A stretch of 28,500 nucleotides of DNA from Cristatella mucedo (GCA_009760855.2 WPIO01000018.1:3664001-3692500); one strand, 5' to 3'; positions 1 through 10,211 are shown, numbered from the stretch's first letter. Notes: generated by a model not told the origin, from the sequence alone. A program made the numbers and translations.

Positions 1-210
1 TGCCGTGGCTGCTGCCCCAGCCTCTGCTGCAGTCGTTGTTGCTGCTGCTGCTGTCATGGTGAAATGCTGCGGCCAGGACCCCAGTGGTCCTCAGCCGGTG
101 GCATTTGAGGGGCCAAGCATGAGTTGCTGCTGACTGCAAGATAAGCACTGGGCGATTTGGCTCGGTGAAGCTGCAGGTCCTTAGCTAAGAGAGGTCCTCT
201 TTCATTTCAG

Positions 211-312
211 GACGACATCAAAGTCGTTTTCGACAACCTCATCAACCTTGAGCACGCCAACATAGCCAAGCTTCACAAGTACTGGTTTGACACCAAGCAT
301 GAGACGCCGAGG
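211..312 (+). CDS. NRBP: NRBP-like pseudokinase, exon A of window (internal exon)
   Basis: An internal exon of 34 whole codons, bounded by a TTTCATTTCAG acceptor and a GTGTGT donor, phase 0 at both ends. It encodes the alpha-C/beta-4 part of a kinase fold. The stretch FDNLINLEHANIAKLHKYW closely matches the NRBP1/NRBP2 family, where human NRBP1 has a near-identical LEHLNIVKFHKYW. NRBP proteins are cytoplasmic pseudokinase adaptors; that role is family knowledge and is not visible here. The preceding exons (N-terminal region and glycine-loop area) are not in the first 210 bases, so the gene starts upstream of the window. The join to the next exon reads ETPR-VVFITEYM, which fits the family exactly. 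Identification is very likely; the choice between NRBP1 and NRBP2 is not meaningful if the organism has a single invertebrate copy. Confidence 0.93.
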
Positions 313-629
313 GTGTGTAGCAGTCCCTGGCAGCCGTTGGCACCTAGCCGCCCAGGCATCTGAATGCTGTTCTCAACGACCTTGTGTCTCACTTCTTTGT
401 GAACTCGGTCGATGGCCTGCCCTAAGGTCAGCCTGTTAGCTCACGGTAACTGGTTGCCTCCGTGGGTGGCCACGTGTTGGTCACACAGCGAGTTCGATCG
501 TGGTTCGTGCCAATAGGATGTTGGCAGTAAGGTTTACTGTGTCACGGTTATTATGTCCTGTTATTTGTTACAACAACTAGCCACTGAGCTGCTTTTTCTC
601 TTTATTTATGTGTGAAAGCAACAGTGGTC
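313..629. other. Intron A-B, first part, no recognised content
   Basis: Single-copy-looking intron sequence after the first exon. I see no coding match, microsatellite or known repeat here. It gives way to a decayed LINE fragment at about 630. Confidence 0.6.
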
Positions 630-945
630 ATCTAAGCTAGTTCATCAATGTCTCCCCATCAAGCAGCCAGCGTATCGACATCGAGGCTTTGTCACTCACT
701 TTGTAGCTCTTTTCATTCTCTTCCCGCGTACCAGTCCGAGTCACTTCAATCGGGCTAGGCATCCTATTGCTAGCTCTTCTGACTCGAGCCGTTTAGCTAT
801 GTCCACGACTAACCTCAAATTCTTTAGCGACCCTGCCTTCAGTTAGTCCCAAGCCTTGACTCACTACTGTCTGATATGGTGAAATTTTAAAAGAAACTAA
901 AACTCATCCGTTCCTCAGTCTTTGCTCAGTCCGTGTAAGGTGTCC
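630..945 (+). mobile_element. CR1/L2-type LINE remnant, end of reverse transcriptase ORF
   Basis: A decayed 5'-truncated fragment. The segment around 660-720 (aagcagcc..cgtatcgacatcgaggctttgtcactcac) lines up with 13745-13780 of the better LINE copy. The segment 885-936 (aaactaaaactcatccgttcctcag) lines up with 22705-22760, the end of the ORF in another copy. Frameshifts and stops are frequent, so it is non-functional. Confidence 0.6.
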
Positions 946-2412
946 TTTACGTGCATGCAATGTACGTTGCTCAGCCAAATTAAGACGCCCGAACCGAGGC
1001 TTGAGACATTGCACGTGAATGCAGAAATCGTGTGTGTTATGGCCAAAGTTTGACGCTTCCACGCTCGAGGCAGGCTTGAGTCGAGATGGGCGTCACGTGC
1101 TCGACGACTTGCCGTGTGTGCACTTCGAGCGCTCCACGTCGGCCTTGCGGCTGAGCCGGCATTGGCACTGAACTGCAACAGCCCCTTCACACCACCCTGG
1201 TGGAGGGAAGGGGGTGGCTGGAGCCTCTTAGCCCTCATTGGTCATGCCACGTGTCATAGAGGGCGGCAGACGTGACGAGGGAAAGTGCGTTGGCGGCCTT
1301 GTCGGCAGCAGTCCGTGCTCGGCTGCACGGTGGCTGTCTTTGGCGGCAGGTGGCTAGCGAGCGAGCCGGAGCAAGCGGACGTCTCACTTCGCGCTCAAGC
1401 TCCTCCGGGAAGCTGCCTAGCCTAGCAGTGGCGTGGGGCCGTTCCGTGTCCCGGATGTGGTTCACCGGCAGCGCCGTCGGCTGCTCGAAGTGAGCAGTTG
1501 AAGTGCTGCAGAGAGCTTGGCAGAACGATGTGAGCCACCTGCTCGGTCGGCTTCGTCCATGACCGTAGCTGTTGGCGTAACGAGCAGCTGCCCCCATTGA
1601 GTTGTTGGGGTGACACGGGGAGGGGTATGAGAAGGCTCGATGACAGAGCTTGCCCTGCTTCTCTGTGTGTGCGCAGTTTGCAGAGTCGCTAATGAGAGCT
1701 CTCGAGCGGAATCGCACTGCGATCGAGTCGAGCTGGTCGCTTTCCTGCTGCTATTGTCACCTCGCCGGACTGCTAGCGAGTCACCAGGCTCACTCGGCTC
1801 TCCATCGCGTGGCCTCTGGCCTGCACCGACTCTGCTGCTGCTGTGTGGTGGTATTTGCGTGGTCGTAGCTAGGGGTCTGCCACATGCGGGGGGGGGGGGG
1901 GGCAGAGGTAGTGGGAAGGATCAGGGGCTTCTGGGGCTGCACCTGTGCAGGTGCCCGTGCCTGGCAGAATGCTGGGCCGATTTTCCAGTCCCACGATCCG
2001 ATGAAGTCCACGATCCTCAGAAGCTGCTGCCTCCTGGCAGGTGGCCGAGCGACAGCTGCTGCTGCACCCCCCCCCACCCGGTGCAGCTCGAAACTCAGCC
2101 ACGCCCTTCTCGCCATAGGCTCTCGAGTGCTGGCTGGCCGGCCAGCCGACAGCGGTTTGTCGTGGCACTCGCATGGAGACCGACCAGTGTGATGGCAAAG
2201 GTGGTTGCCACGGCCTGCTTATGCTCGTGCCCTGACCCTGTGACGTAACCCTGCAGCTATCAACTGTTGCAGCTTAGCTAATTGCAGTTTTATGCCTGAG
2301 CGTTGCTGTTAACCTGTGCTATTGGCACCGGTAGTCTACTTATCGATTGCTGCAGAGCCCTAGGCCACCCCTGTGGTGGGTGCCCGCATTTAACGTCACG
2401 TCTATTAGTCTG
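946..2412. other. Intron sequence, GC-rich, no gene recognised
   Basis: Open frames of up to 202 codons occur (for example 1640-2248), but they overlap each other on both strands, have no family resemblance and reflect GC-rich composition. A 15-base G run lies at 1888-1902. A perfect 16-base palindrome of GGCTGGCC type lies at 2132-2147. Confidence 0.5.
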
Positions 2413-2531
<119 letters not shown>

Positions 2532-2629
2532 TTTCACATACTTGGACAGAGAGGAAGACGGAGCCATTGTTATTAGCTGATGATTAGACAAGACTGCTGA
2601 CCGTGTTGTGCTGGTACATCACATTTCAG

Positions 2630-2719
2630 GTTGTCTTCATCACCGAATACATGTCGTCCGGTTCGCTGAAGCAGTTTTTAATCCGTGCAAAATCCAACAC
2701 GTCAAAGCGCTCGCTAAAG
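2630..2719 (+). CDS. NRBP: NRBP-like pseudokinase, exon B (beta-5, hinge, alpha-D)
   Basis: Thirty whole codons, phase 0 at both ends, between an ACATTTCAG acceptor and a GTAACA donor. The product begins VVFITEYMSSGSLKQFL, the beta-5 strand, hinge and start of alpha-D. This is among the best conserved parts of NRBP, and human NRBP1 has VIFITEYMSSGSLKQFL. The gatekeeper position is Thr (ITEYM). The second half is basic (RAKSNTSKRSLK) and aligns without gaps with the 12-residue family segment that precedes AWKRW. A (AG)n tract ends about 100 bases upstream of the acceptor. Confidence 0.95.
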
Positions 2720-3135
2720 GTAACAGAGTATGAGGCTGGTCAAGCTCTGGCTGGCGACTGATAGCAGCTTGGCTGCTTCTGCTTTGTGTCCATTGCTTGA
2801 AGCTTGTTGCCGAATAGTTCTGTTGCCACTGCTGCCGCTGCATGGCCCTCCCTCTTTTCGCCCCCCTCTTTCGGATGGGCATATGCACATGCACTCGTTC
2901 TCCACCTGCCCAGCCGTGTCGTGTAGGCTGCCTGCGGCCAGTGTTGTCACATTTTAATCAATCAGTCGCATGATGCCGATACTCTTCTGCCTCTGGCTGT
3001 AATGGTGGCTGGCCACTGTTAAATCAGTCGGATCGGGTTACAAAGTTGAGTGGCTCTGGCCTCCCACTGCACACTCCTTGAGAGTGTTGTCTTCTCTGAT
3101 TGCCGACATTTCATCAGATCTTGACTTTTTTGAAG

Positions 3136-3176
3136 GCGTGGAAGCGGTGGACAACACAGATTCTCTCTGCTTTGAG
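3136..3176 (+). CDS. NRBP: NRBP-like pseudokinase, 41-nt microexon C (alpha-E)
   Basis: A 41-nt exon encoding AWKRWTTQILSAL plus two bases (AG) of a Ser codon completed by C at 14934, giving ILSALSYLH. The donor is a perfect GTAAGT. The start at 3136 uses an AAG acceptor after a short T-rich tract and gives a gap-free fit to the family (human NRBP1 AWKRWCTQILSALSYLH). A CAG acceptor at 3115-3117 is also in frame and would add six residues (ILTFLK). The homology prefers 3136, but the splice signal at 3118 is arguably stronger. The Cys of the human WCTQ is Thr here. A longer overlapping open frame (3078-3434) reads this exon in the wrong frame. Confidence 0.88.
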
Positions 3177-4358
3177 GTAAGTAAAGGGAAATGCAGCACC
3201 ATCGCTTTAAACTTGCCGATCCTTCCTGCAGTGCTCCCTGCCCGAATGGGTTGGGCAGACGGTTGTTACAAGGGGGCCGCTGGTACTGATTGCATGATTG
3301 CTCTTCCTGCGCTCGGCTGCTTATGGGCTTTGGCTTCAGACCAAGTTGCCGTGGTGATGGTATTTGAGCAGGCTCACTTTATATGGGAATGGCTTCAGCA
3401 GCAGCAGCAGAAGGCGACTGGCTGCACTCGATGACCAGATAGAGAGCCATCATTTGTGAGTTTCACCCACTGTTAACATGGAGCTGCCGAAACGGTTGGT
3501 CGAGGGTGTCTGCCGAATGGTGGGGGCCCAGTGCCAGTCCTCCATGCCTCAAAGGACCTCCATAAACGTGGGCCACCCAGCAGTGGGCTTGGCAAAGAAA
3601 GAGAAAGAGCGTGAGAGCAGACAAGAGAGCAGCGGCTTCTTGAACCCCGAGGGCCTCAAGTGAAATGCCTCGAATCTGTGGGAAAGACTGGAGATGAGTG
3701 ATCGATCAGTGGCTCAAAGCTCTGCTACCAGCAAAGGCTTGACACTGCCTGCCTGGCTGCCAACGGTTCCTGCCCACTGGCCTCAAATGATCAAAGGGGC
3801 TGTTGATAAATATGATTGATCTAATCGTTGTGCCATCTAGATGTAGGGTGTTAGTGCCGGCCCTCCTGTCAGTTTACCAAAGTCCACCTCTAGCCCCAGC
3901 AACTGTGCCCAGACAGAGATTTAGTTCTCTTAGAGTGGCACGAAAGTACTTATCTCTCGAATTTTGACTGGCTGCTTGCATTCCACACGCGTAAATGGCC
4001 CCTGACCTCGACGACTTCGGTTGCACTGACACCAACGTCTGATGTCTGCAGCACTTTGTCGCACAGCGAGCATCCCCGGTCAAGCCTGTGTGTGCCCAGC
4101 CCGAGAGCTGCCCTTATGCGAATCGGCAGCTTGCCGTGCCCTCGGGATGTTGGGTCACGTGACACACTACACGCGTGATGCCTTACGCCCAGCACATCTC
4201 TGTAGTGCCCGCTCACTTGGTTCCACTTATTGGCAATGGTTATGTCGATACATAACACGATTGATGATCACTTGCCGGTCAGCGTGGTTTCGTGAGATTT
4301 CATCCTTCTCTACTTCAAGCGACACCGGCCACCGTGGCCTCACTTTGGGCCGTGATTA
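3177..4358. other. Start of the 11.8 kb intron C-D
   Basis: Mostly unrecognised intron sequence. The short stretch 3910-3945 (cagagatttagttctcttagagtg) resembles the 3' tail of the resident LINE and SINE family 2, so a decayed tail may sit here. A short CAG run is at 3398-3410. No coding match was seen. Confidence 0.5.
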
Positions 4359-4520
4359 CTGGGCCGTGATAGCTAAGGAGGTAAGGTGCTTGCTCTTCAC
4401 GACCAAGGTCGTGGGTTCGAATCCTGAAGTGGGCCATCCATTATTGCCAACTGCAAGTGGTGGTGATAGCCGTTAAGGCTCTTCTGCCACTATATAAATG
4501 AGGCTGTTCAATTGGCTAAG
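4359..4520 (+). mobile_element. SINE family 1, copy a (tRNA-derived)
   Basis: The tRNA-like head has an A box (TAGCTAAGGAGG) and a canonical B box (GGTTCGAATCC at 4413-4424). It is followed by the family body: a short hairpin around CAACTGCAAG, then agccgttaaggctcttctgcc and a 3' end near aggctgttcaattggctaag. The same body recurs at eight other places in the window. Confidence 0.85.
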
Positions 4521-5861
4521 GTTCTTTTTTGTTTCGGGGATGGGCTGCAAACGGTGGCTGTGTGGCGACGGCAGCTTGCGCACCAAATGCGGGCAGCCGA
4601 CAGGATGCAAGTTTTTAGTTGCTACCTAGTGAGGCTGATGTCACTCGCGAGAGCCGCTCGGTGAGCTGTCTGCTCAAAGCAAATCATGCGTGCACGCCAA
4701 GGCATCTGCACGATCGCGCTGCTGTTTTGCCACAGGGTAGATACCTCGAGGGAGTGCGGCTAGTGCCGCACTGCTCACTCTTATCAGCGCCTCTGGCTGC
4801 TGCTTCCACCACGAGCTTTAACCGGCGGCGCATGCACCCTCGGCCGGCCCTTTTTCGCCACACATGGATAGGCGTCACTAGACTTTTGGATACTGCCTGC
4901 TAGGAGGCTAGCCTTATTCATTCTGACCTCGAAAGATGTGCCATCAGTGACTTACTATTTGTTGTCATTCCTGGACATCCTTAGCAAATTGCTTCTGCTA
5001 AGTCAGCAGCTAGCTGCCACCTGTGCACCACCGTCCAGATGGTGCCTGACCAAGGAGGCAACATGTCCCGGCCGGCCCAGCAGCCACCCGGTCGCAACTA
5101 GCCGGCCAGTTTGTTGGTTGGTACTCTTACGCTGTCGTGAGCAGCTTATTTTGGCCGAGAAGCTTGCATGGCCCGAATTCATAAAACTTTCGACCATGGG
5201 ATTCGATTGTAGGTGCCTTTACCTAAATCAAATGACCGTGCACGGACTATAAGTTATAGGCACCCTGACAGCATGCATACTCATGGCAGAGTATCTTGCG
5301 CTGCTGTATCTAGAAGCTGTGCTCTGGCATGGCTTCTATTTGGAGCTCTTGAAAATGAGCTTTCCCGAGATTGGTATGTGATCCTCATCGGCACGAGCAG
5401 CTTGCCTGTCATCAATCAGCGTTGATCATCAATCATCGCACACACTATCACATTACTCGGATTACAGGTGGAAGAGTGCTTGTAGTGATGCCAGTCAAAC
5501 CGTGATCAGACTTCTGTCGGTCATTGGCTGGCCTCGGTGAAGGAGGAGCTAGGGTTGGTGGGAAAGAGGAGAGCAAGCTCATCGCATTGTGAGTGGGGAA
5601 GGGCTGTGAAGGGAAGACTCTTTTCAAGGAGGTTCTTGTCCGGCGTTCTCGGTGGGTGCAGAAGCAGTAGCTATTATTATCATCACAGCCCCTCGCGACC
5701 CTGGCGACCAGAAGCCAGTCTCGATGGCCCCCTCCTCCCCCTCCTCCTCCCCTTCGGTGGCTGCTGCTGCTGCACAGGAAGCAGCCGGTTGAGCATGTAC
5801 TAATAATGCCCATTAATAAGACCAGCTCGGGTTAAATCTTACACTGCTCTGCCTGTGGCCA
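4521..5861. other. Intron sequence, no gene recognised
   Basis: No coding family, SINE or LINE match was seen. Open frames here have no recognisable product. A purine/pyrimidine-biased part lies around 5700-5760 (clusters of ctcctc). Confidence 0.45.
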
Positions 5862-5906
5862 GCCGGACGAGCATCGAGGCTGCGCTAGCCTCGATGCTCG
5901 TCCGGC
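5862..5906. repeat. Perfect 20-bp inverted repeat (hairpin)
   Basis: The left arm 5862-5881 (gccggacgagcatcgaggct) is exactly complementary to the right arm 5887-5906, with a 5-base loop (gcgct). Pairing stops abruptly outside the arms. Confidence 0.95.
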
Positions 5907-6245
5907 GACCACCTTCGATTGCTGGCTGTATCGAGCAGACTCGAGCGTCGAGGCAGCGCGCTCCCGGTTCTTCCTGCTCCGACCGCCTTCCAAGCGCACT
6001 GTAGCGATGCCTTCGGTAGCCCAACTGGTGTGCTCGCTGTTGCCACAGTTGCCACGGCTATGCTTGGGTGGTCGGTCGGTCGGTTGGCTGATAAGCAGCT
6101 GCCTCGGTCACTGGATGCCCTGCTAGGAGAAAGCAGGCCCTTGTCGGCTGCTGCTGAAGTTTTCTCCTCAGGATCGTGCCTGGCTGGCTGGCCGGCCGCG
6201 GCCTGAGCGCTCAGCTGGAGACCTTTTGTGCAGGCAGGGCGCCCA

Positions 6246-6271
6246 TCCCCACCCCACCCCACCCCACCCCA
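6246..6271. repeat. (CCCCA)n short tandem repeat
   Basis: Five tandem CCCCA units. The complementary strand is G-rich (GGGGT-like). Confidence 0.95.
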
Positions 6272-6319
6272 GCCTCGGCTGCTGTTTTCGCCCTCTGCCC
6301 GGCTTGGTGTTGCATGCGA

Positions 6320-6367
6320 TGCCTCGGGTCTTTCCCACAGGAAAGACCGCAGGAAAGACCCGAGGCA
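6320..6367. repeat. Perfect 16-bp inverted repeat with repeat-bearing loop
   Basis: The left arm 6320-6335 (tgcctcgggtctttcc) is complementary to the right arm 6352-6367. The 16-base spacer contains a further copy of ggaaagacc (6340-6348), so alternative shorter pairings are possible. Confidence 0.93.
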
Positions 6368-7349
6368 GCGTAGGCTGCGTGCGAGGCGGCTCAGTGGGTG
6401 CCAGGCTGTGCGATTAGCTGCGGCTTCCGGAAGCGGCGTCTTCTGGCTGGCATCCTGCTGCTTTGGCAGGGCTGCCCATAGTTAGCTGCTGGTCTGGCCC
6501 GAGTCGCCTCGTGCCGGACCGTTCAACCAGGAGCGCCTCATTCGTGCTGTCCATCCACTCGTAGGCTCTAAAGACTATCGCGATTTGAAGTTCAACCTAA
6601 TTCGGGCCGTGCTCTTTCAAGTCAAGCCAGCTCATTATTTCCTGGCAGTTCGGTGGTTTGGCAAGACGTTTTTTTCTTGCTTAATTTTCACCAAGATAGA
6701 CAAGATGAGAGGTCATTCCCCAAGATACGTTCCGACTAATGCATCTCAGCCAGGTGCTGCATCTCAACGGCTGCCTGCTTGAGCCTCCTGCCATTGACCT
6801 CCTCTCGAAGTTCATCTCCCAGTCAATGAGGACAGCCAGCTTCCTAGATCCCATACCCTCTGTTCTCCTGAGCTGCCTAGAGTTGCCACTTCTCTGCATA
6901 ACTGGCATCATAGATGTGTCCTTAACCAAGCCACATAACTTGGCCCTGCATCCTTCAAATTGGCCATTTGCAAGCCACCAAGGAAGAACTCGACACACTA
7001 TCAGAAGTTTCTACCTAAAACAAGTAGTGGCAGACCAGCTAAGCTCTTCAAACTTAGCTGTTCCAAAGTTCCTGTTCCTAAGTTCCAGTTAGGTCTTAGA
7101 GCAACCCCTGCCGAGTCAGCATTGCTGCTGTGTGTGTATTGCAAACCTGTCAGGAATGCTGATTTATGTCGAGTCACTGCTAGCTCTGCTGGCTCTCACG
7201 ACAGCTTTTGGTATCTTACCAAGTCTTTCTTGGGCACCTATTGGCTCACCGGTGGTATAGCTTGCACTGCACTGCAATTATTTAGGTCCTAGTCAGTGGG
7301 GGATTTCTGAGGGAAGACGTCAACAATCATCCGGCGAGCCTTTAAATCA
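6368..7349. other. Intron sequence, no gene recognised
   Basis: No coding match was seen. Frames such as 6739-7092 are open by chance and show no family features. Confidence 0.45.
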
Positions 7350-7545
7350 CGTGGTGCCCGGAGATTTGTTTTCAAGTTCACTTCTGTTCGCAATCTATAC
7401 TCATTATATAGCTATGTAACCACCAAGCACAATCGAAGCTTTCATTTTTATGCTGATGGCACACAGTTGTACTGTGCTGGTGCCTTGATCCCTCCCTGCC
7501 ATCAACACATTAATCTCCCTCAACTCCCTAAACTGGGTTAGGTGC
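7350..7545 (+). mobile_element. Decayed LINE reverse transcriptase fragment
   Basis: The stretch around 7425-7475 reads KHNRSFHFYADGTQLYC with local frame changes, equivalent to KHNLSFHFYADDTHLYL in the copy at 13160-13215. It contains the YADD catalytic box with the second Asp changed to Gly. It is heavily damaged. Confidence 0.65.
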
Positions 7546-7589
7546 TACCTGAGTGAGAGATGTAGTGTCAATGTGTATTAAGAGTATGG

Positions 7590-7930
7590 CTTATCTCGAG
7601 GTTCGGTCTTGGGCCCCCTTCTTTTCAAGGTCATTGCTCTCCCTCTTCCTGATATCATTGCCAAACGCAATTTTGGCCTTCATTTCTATGCTGATAACAC
7701 TCAGATCTCCCTACCATTCTAAGATTTGCACTGAACCCTACTCCCATATTTCCCTTGATACCTTCTTCGACGACATTTGCACTTGGATGGTTACGATGAA
7801 GCCTAACGACGATAGGGCCCACCTAATAGCTATGGACAAGCCCGGTGTCCCTCTAAAGTTGGAAGACCTCACCCTTTAAGATTGATTCATCTAACATCAC
7901 TCCCAAGATGTCTGCCCAGAATCCTCGGTA
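7590..7930 (+). mobile_element. Second decayed LINE reverse transcriptase fragment
   Basis: A tandem-like second piece of the same RT segment. It has a GSVLGPLLF-like start near 7600 (gttcggtcttgggccccctt) and FYADNTQI near 7683-7705. Later come DDICTWM and a MDKPGV segment equivalent to MGKPSV at 13347. Frame changes separate the parts. Confidence 0.65.
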
Positions 7931-7967
7931 TGCTATTCCGAGACTATTTGCCATATATATACAAGTA

Positions 7968-8096
7968 ATTCACTTTTATAGCATTCTAAGAGAACTTAAT
8001 CTCTATTCAGGTGCTTTACATATGTCTCGGGGCTTGAGCCCACGACCTCAGCCAGACCTTGGTCGGGGCGAGCACCTTAACCTCTGGACCAAACCA
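7968..8096 (-). mobile_element. SINE family 2, copy i (tRNA-derived with LINE-like tail)
   Basis: On the minus strand it reads: A-box-like tggtttggtccagagg, then gaggtcgtgggctcaagcccc (B box), then gtaaagcacctgaatagagattaagttctcttagaatgctat. The last part is the tail also found at the 3' end of the LINE at 13086-14275. Confidence 0.8.
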
Positions 8097-8111
8097 GTTA
8101 AGGTGCTCGCC
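8067..8111. repeat. 15-bp inverted repeat at the head of SINE copy i
   Basis: The left arm 8067-8081 (ggcgagcaccttaac) and right arm 8097-8111 are perfectly complementary. The right arm looks like the start of a second SINE family 2 head in the opposite orientation. Confidence 0.9.
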
Positions 8112-8192
8112 ATTTACAGCAGAGCTGAAAACCCACATTTACCTCACTGCATTTGCCTCCACCGTATGAAGCTTCATCTAGCAATAGAAAAT

Positions 8193-8290
8193 ATGATTCA
8201 TTGGTATAGCACCCTGTGCAAACTTAATCTTCATCTAGACGTTTCAGATATGACGCAGGACTGTAGCTGCCGACCTTGGTCTGGTAAGGC
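8193..8290 (-). mobile_element. SINE family 2, copy ii (partial, decayed)
   Basis: The tail-end sequence (attcattggtatagcaccctg..aacttaatct) and a residue of the head (ccttggtctggtaaggctt) are recognisable in the same orientation as copy i. Confidence 0.55.
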
Positions 8291-8318
8291 TTACCCCGGT
8301 GTGCTTACCGGTGGTGCA

Positions 8319-8430
<112 letters not shown>

Positions 8431-8431
8431 G

Positions 8432-8527
8432 CTTTTTAACAGCCCCCATTTGTATAGCTGCAGAAGAGTGCAGTTTGTAATAAAGGATCGCCCACTTTAG
8501 GATTTGAACCCACGACCATGGTCGTGA
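8432..8527 (-). mobile_element. SINE family 1, partial copy b (head-to-head with copy c)
   Basis: Minus-strand order: cacgaccatggtcgtgggttcaaatcc (B box), the cgatcctttatt body, then the gctgttaaaaag end. The 16 bases 8511-8526 form a perfect palindrome (CACGACCATGGTCGTG). It abuts the plus-strand copy that starts at 8529. Confidence 0.75.
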
Positions 8528-8528
8528 A

Positions 8529-8706
8529 GGGCACACTAGGTAAGGCGATTGCTTTCACGACCTCGGTCCCGAGGTTGTGTGTTCGATTCCTGCAGTGGGC
8601 GATTCTTTATCGCCACTGCAAGCAGTGGTGATAGCCGTAAAGGCTCTTCTGTCACTAGGCAAAAAGAGGCTGTTTAATCAGCTGGGATTTATTTATTATT
8701 ATTTAA
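8529..8706 (+). mobile_element. SINE family 1, copy c
   Basis: A box GGCACACTAGG, B box GTTCGATTCC, body with the hairpin CCACTGCAAGCAGTGG and agccgtaaaggctcttctg. The 3' end tgtttaatcagctgggattt is followed by a short TTA-type repeat, usual for a SINE tail. Confidence 0.88.
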
Positions 8707-8814
8707 GAGCAAGCATGTTACCTCCTGGGCTAACAGTAGTTCGTGCTATCACTAATCAGTGGACGATTTTGTCAGCGCACGTGAAGTGCCTAGATAACGA
8801 CTTTATTCTCTAAA

Positions 8815-8962
8815 ATTGTTTAGCTGATTTAGCAGCCCCATTTGTTTAGTGGCAGAAGAGCCTAAATGGCTTATCTTGCAGTTGGCAATAAAGGGTCACC
8901 CACTGCAGGACTCGAACCCACGACCTTGGTATTGAAGGGCAAGCACCTCCTTCGCAAACTAT
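8815..8962 (-). mobile_element. SINE family 1, copy d
   Basis: Minus-strand B box GTGGGTTCGAGTCC, body ttattgccaactgcaag..., 3' end ctgctaaatcagctaaac. The A-box end is decayed. Confidence 0.8.
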
Positions 8963-9225
8963 GCATTTGTATTATATTATTAGCTACTCCATCACGTAGA
9001 AATCAGCTTCCCGATCCGGCACTGCCGGGGGCGTGACAACTGTCTATCCGGTCGATGCCTTGGGCTGAAAGTGCCATTTAGGCAGGTGACATCATTGTGC
9101 GGATATGCACGAAAACGTTGTCTCCCTTTGCCTAGGCTGCGATTCGGCAGGCTCGATGCGCTGTGTGGACTTTAACTTTTTTCAATCGATCTGCATTTCC
9201 TCTTATGTAATGTAATGTAATTAAT
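8963..9225. other. Intron spacer with short TAATG repeat
   Basis: Unrecognised intron sequence. At 9206-9222 a short TGTAA/TAATG repeat abuts the dispersed repeat family 3 copy and is probably its 3' tail. Confidence 0.4.
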
Positions 9226-9401
9226 GTATCTCCGTCAGTAACTCCACAAAGTCATAAAGACCATGTGGGTGTTACGCAGGAGAGTTTTGTATAGCGCACT
9301 CACAGCCTAAGCGGCTTTCGGTACGCATTCGGTACTCAACAGACTTCGTCTCACGCAACAAAGAGAAAGTGGGAAGCATAGCAGAGTTAGGAGAGCAGTT
9401 G
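9226..9401 (-). mobile_element. Dispersed repeat family 3, copy 1
   Basis: About 176 bases nearly identical to 27553-27729 (roughly ten differences by eye), with a related shorter stretch at 23415-23543. On the minus strand it ends in ggagatac followed by a simple repeat, as retrotransposon 3' ends do. The class is unknown. Confidence 0.75.
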
Positions 9402-10211
9402 CTTGGTTCCACTTCCGGCACTCAGTAGGGTGACTTGAACCACTTGCAACAAGAGCCGTTGGCAATTGCAGAGAGACAGACAGACAGTGAGAGGAGGTTA
9501 GGCAGATCGTAAAGGGGAGAGAGACATCAGACACGGACAGGAAGGACAACTGTCACTAGCTTGAGACTGAAGCGATTCAAAACGTCTCCTGACATCGACC
9601 TATGTCTGCTCGCCAGTCGTTGGAATGCCGGCTGCAATTTGAAATCCCTCCCCCCCCCCAGTGCTTCAACATGGACACTAAGGGCGGCTGGCCCCTCTAT
9701 TGGCTTCATTAGTAGGGGGAGGGTGCCCTTGTAGCATTAAGTATGTGACAAGTGGTTTCCCGATAGGCTAGGCACACAGGCCACGGTCTGGCCGGGTGAT
9801 CTGAGTCTGGCGGGCCCTAGCACCGTCCTAACCTATTCGTCAGCCGTGGACTTGGCCAATCAAGCCTATCCGTAGCTGCCGAGTGCGAGAGTACTAGGTG
9901 CTAGCTTATTTGGCGGCGAACCCAAAAGAAAACAAGCCATCGTTCAAAATTGGCTCGGCCAGCACCATGTGGGGTGTGATCGTGTCAGCTCCTGCGGTGA
10001 AGTCGGCCTACTTTCGGCTGGAAAGTATAGCGACGAGAATGCGAGCTTGCCGACGAGGGTGCCATTGGCCAAGTTATGAATAGGGCACTCGTCTGGGGTG
10101 ACATTCTGTGGAGAGCACTTGTATCACACGTGGCTCCCTCCGCTCCTCGGCGGCCTTCCCATCCAGTGCTCTGCAGCCAGCCAGGCGTGTCTGTCGTGAA
10201 GGCCTCAGCCG
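9402..10211. other. Intron sequence, no gene recognised
   Basis: No coding or repeat match was found. A short C-run is at 9650-9659. Confidence 0.45.

Noticed and set aside
1-210. Possible preceding NRBP exon before 211.
   Set aside because: None of the three frames resembles the expected upstream segment of the family; the sequence looks like intron ending in the exon A acceptor.
1640-2248. A 202-codon open frame rich in Leu, Ser, Cys and Pro.
   Set aside because: Equally long frames lie on the opposite strand, there are no domain features, and it sits inside an NRBP intron.
3078-3434. A 118-codon frame covering exon C.
   Set aside because: It reads the microexon in the wrong frame; only the shifted frame gives AWKRWTTQILSAL, which matches NRBP.
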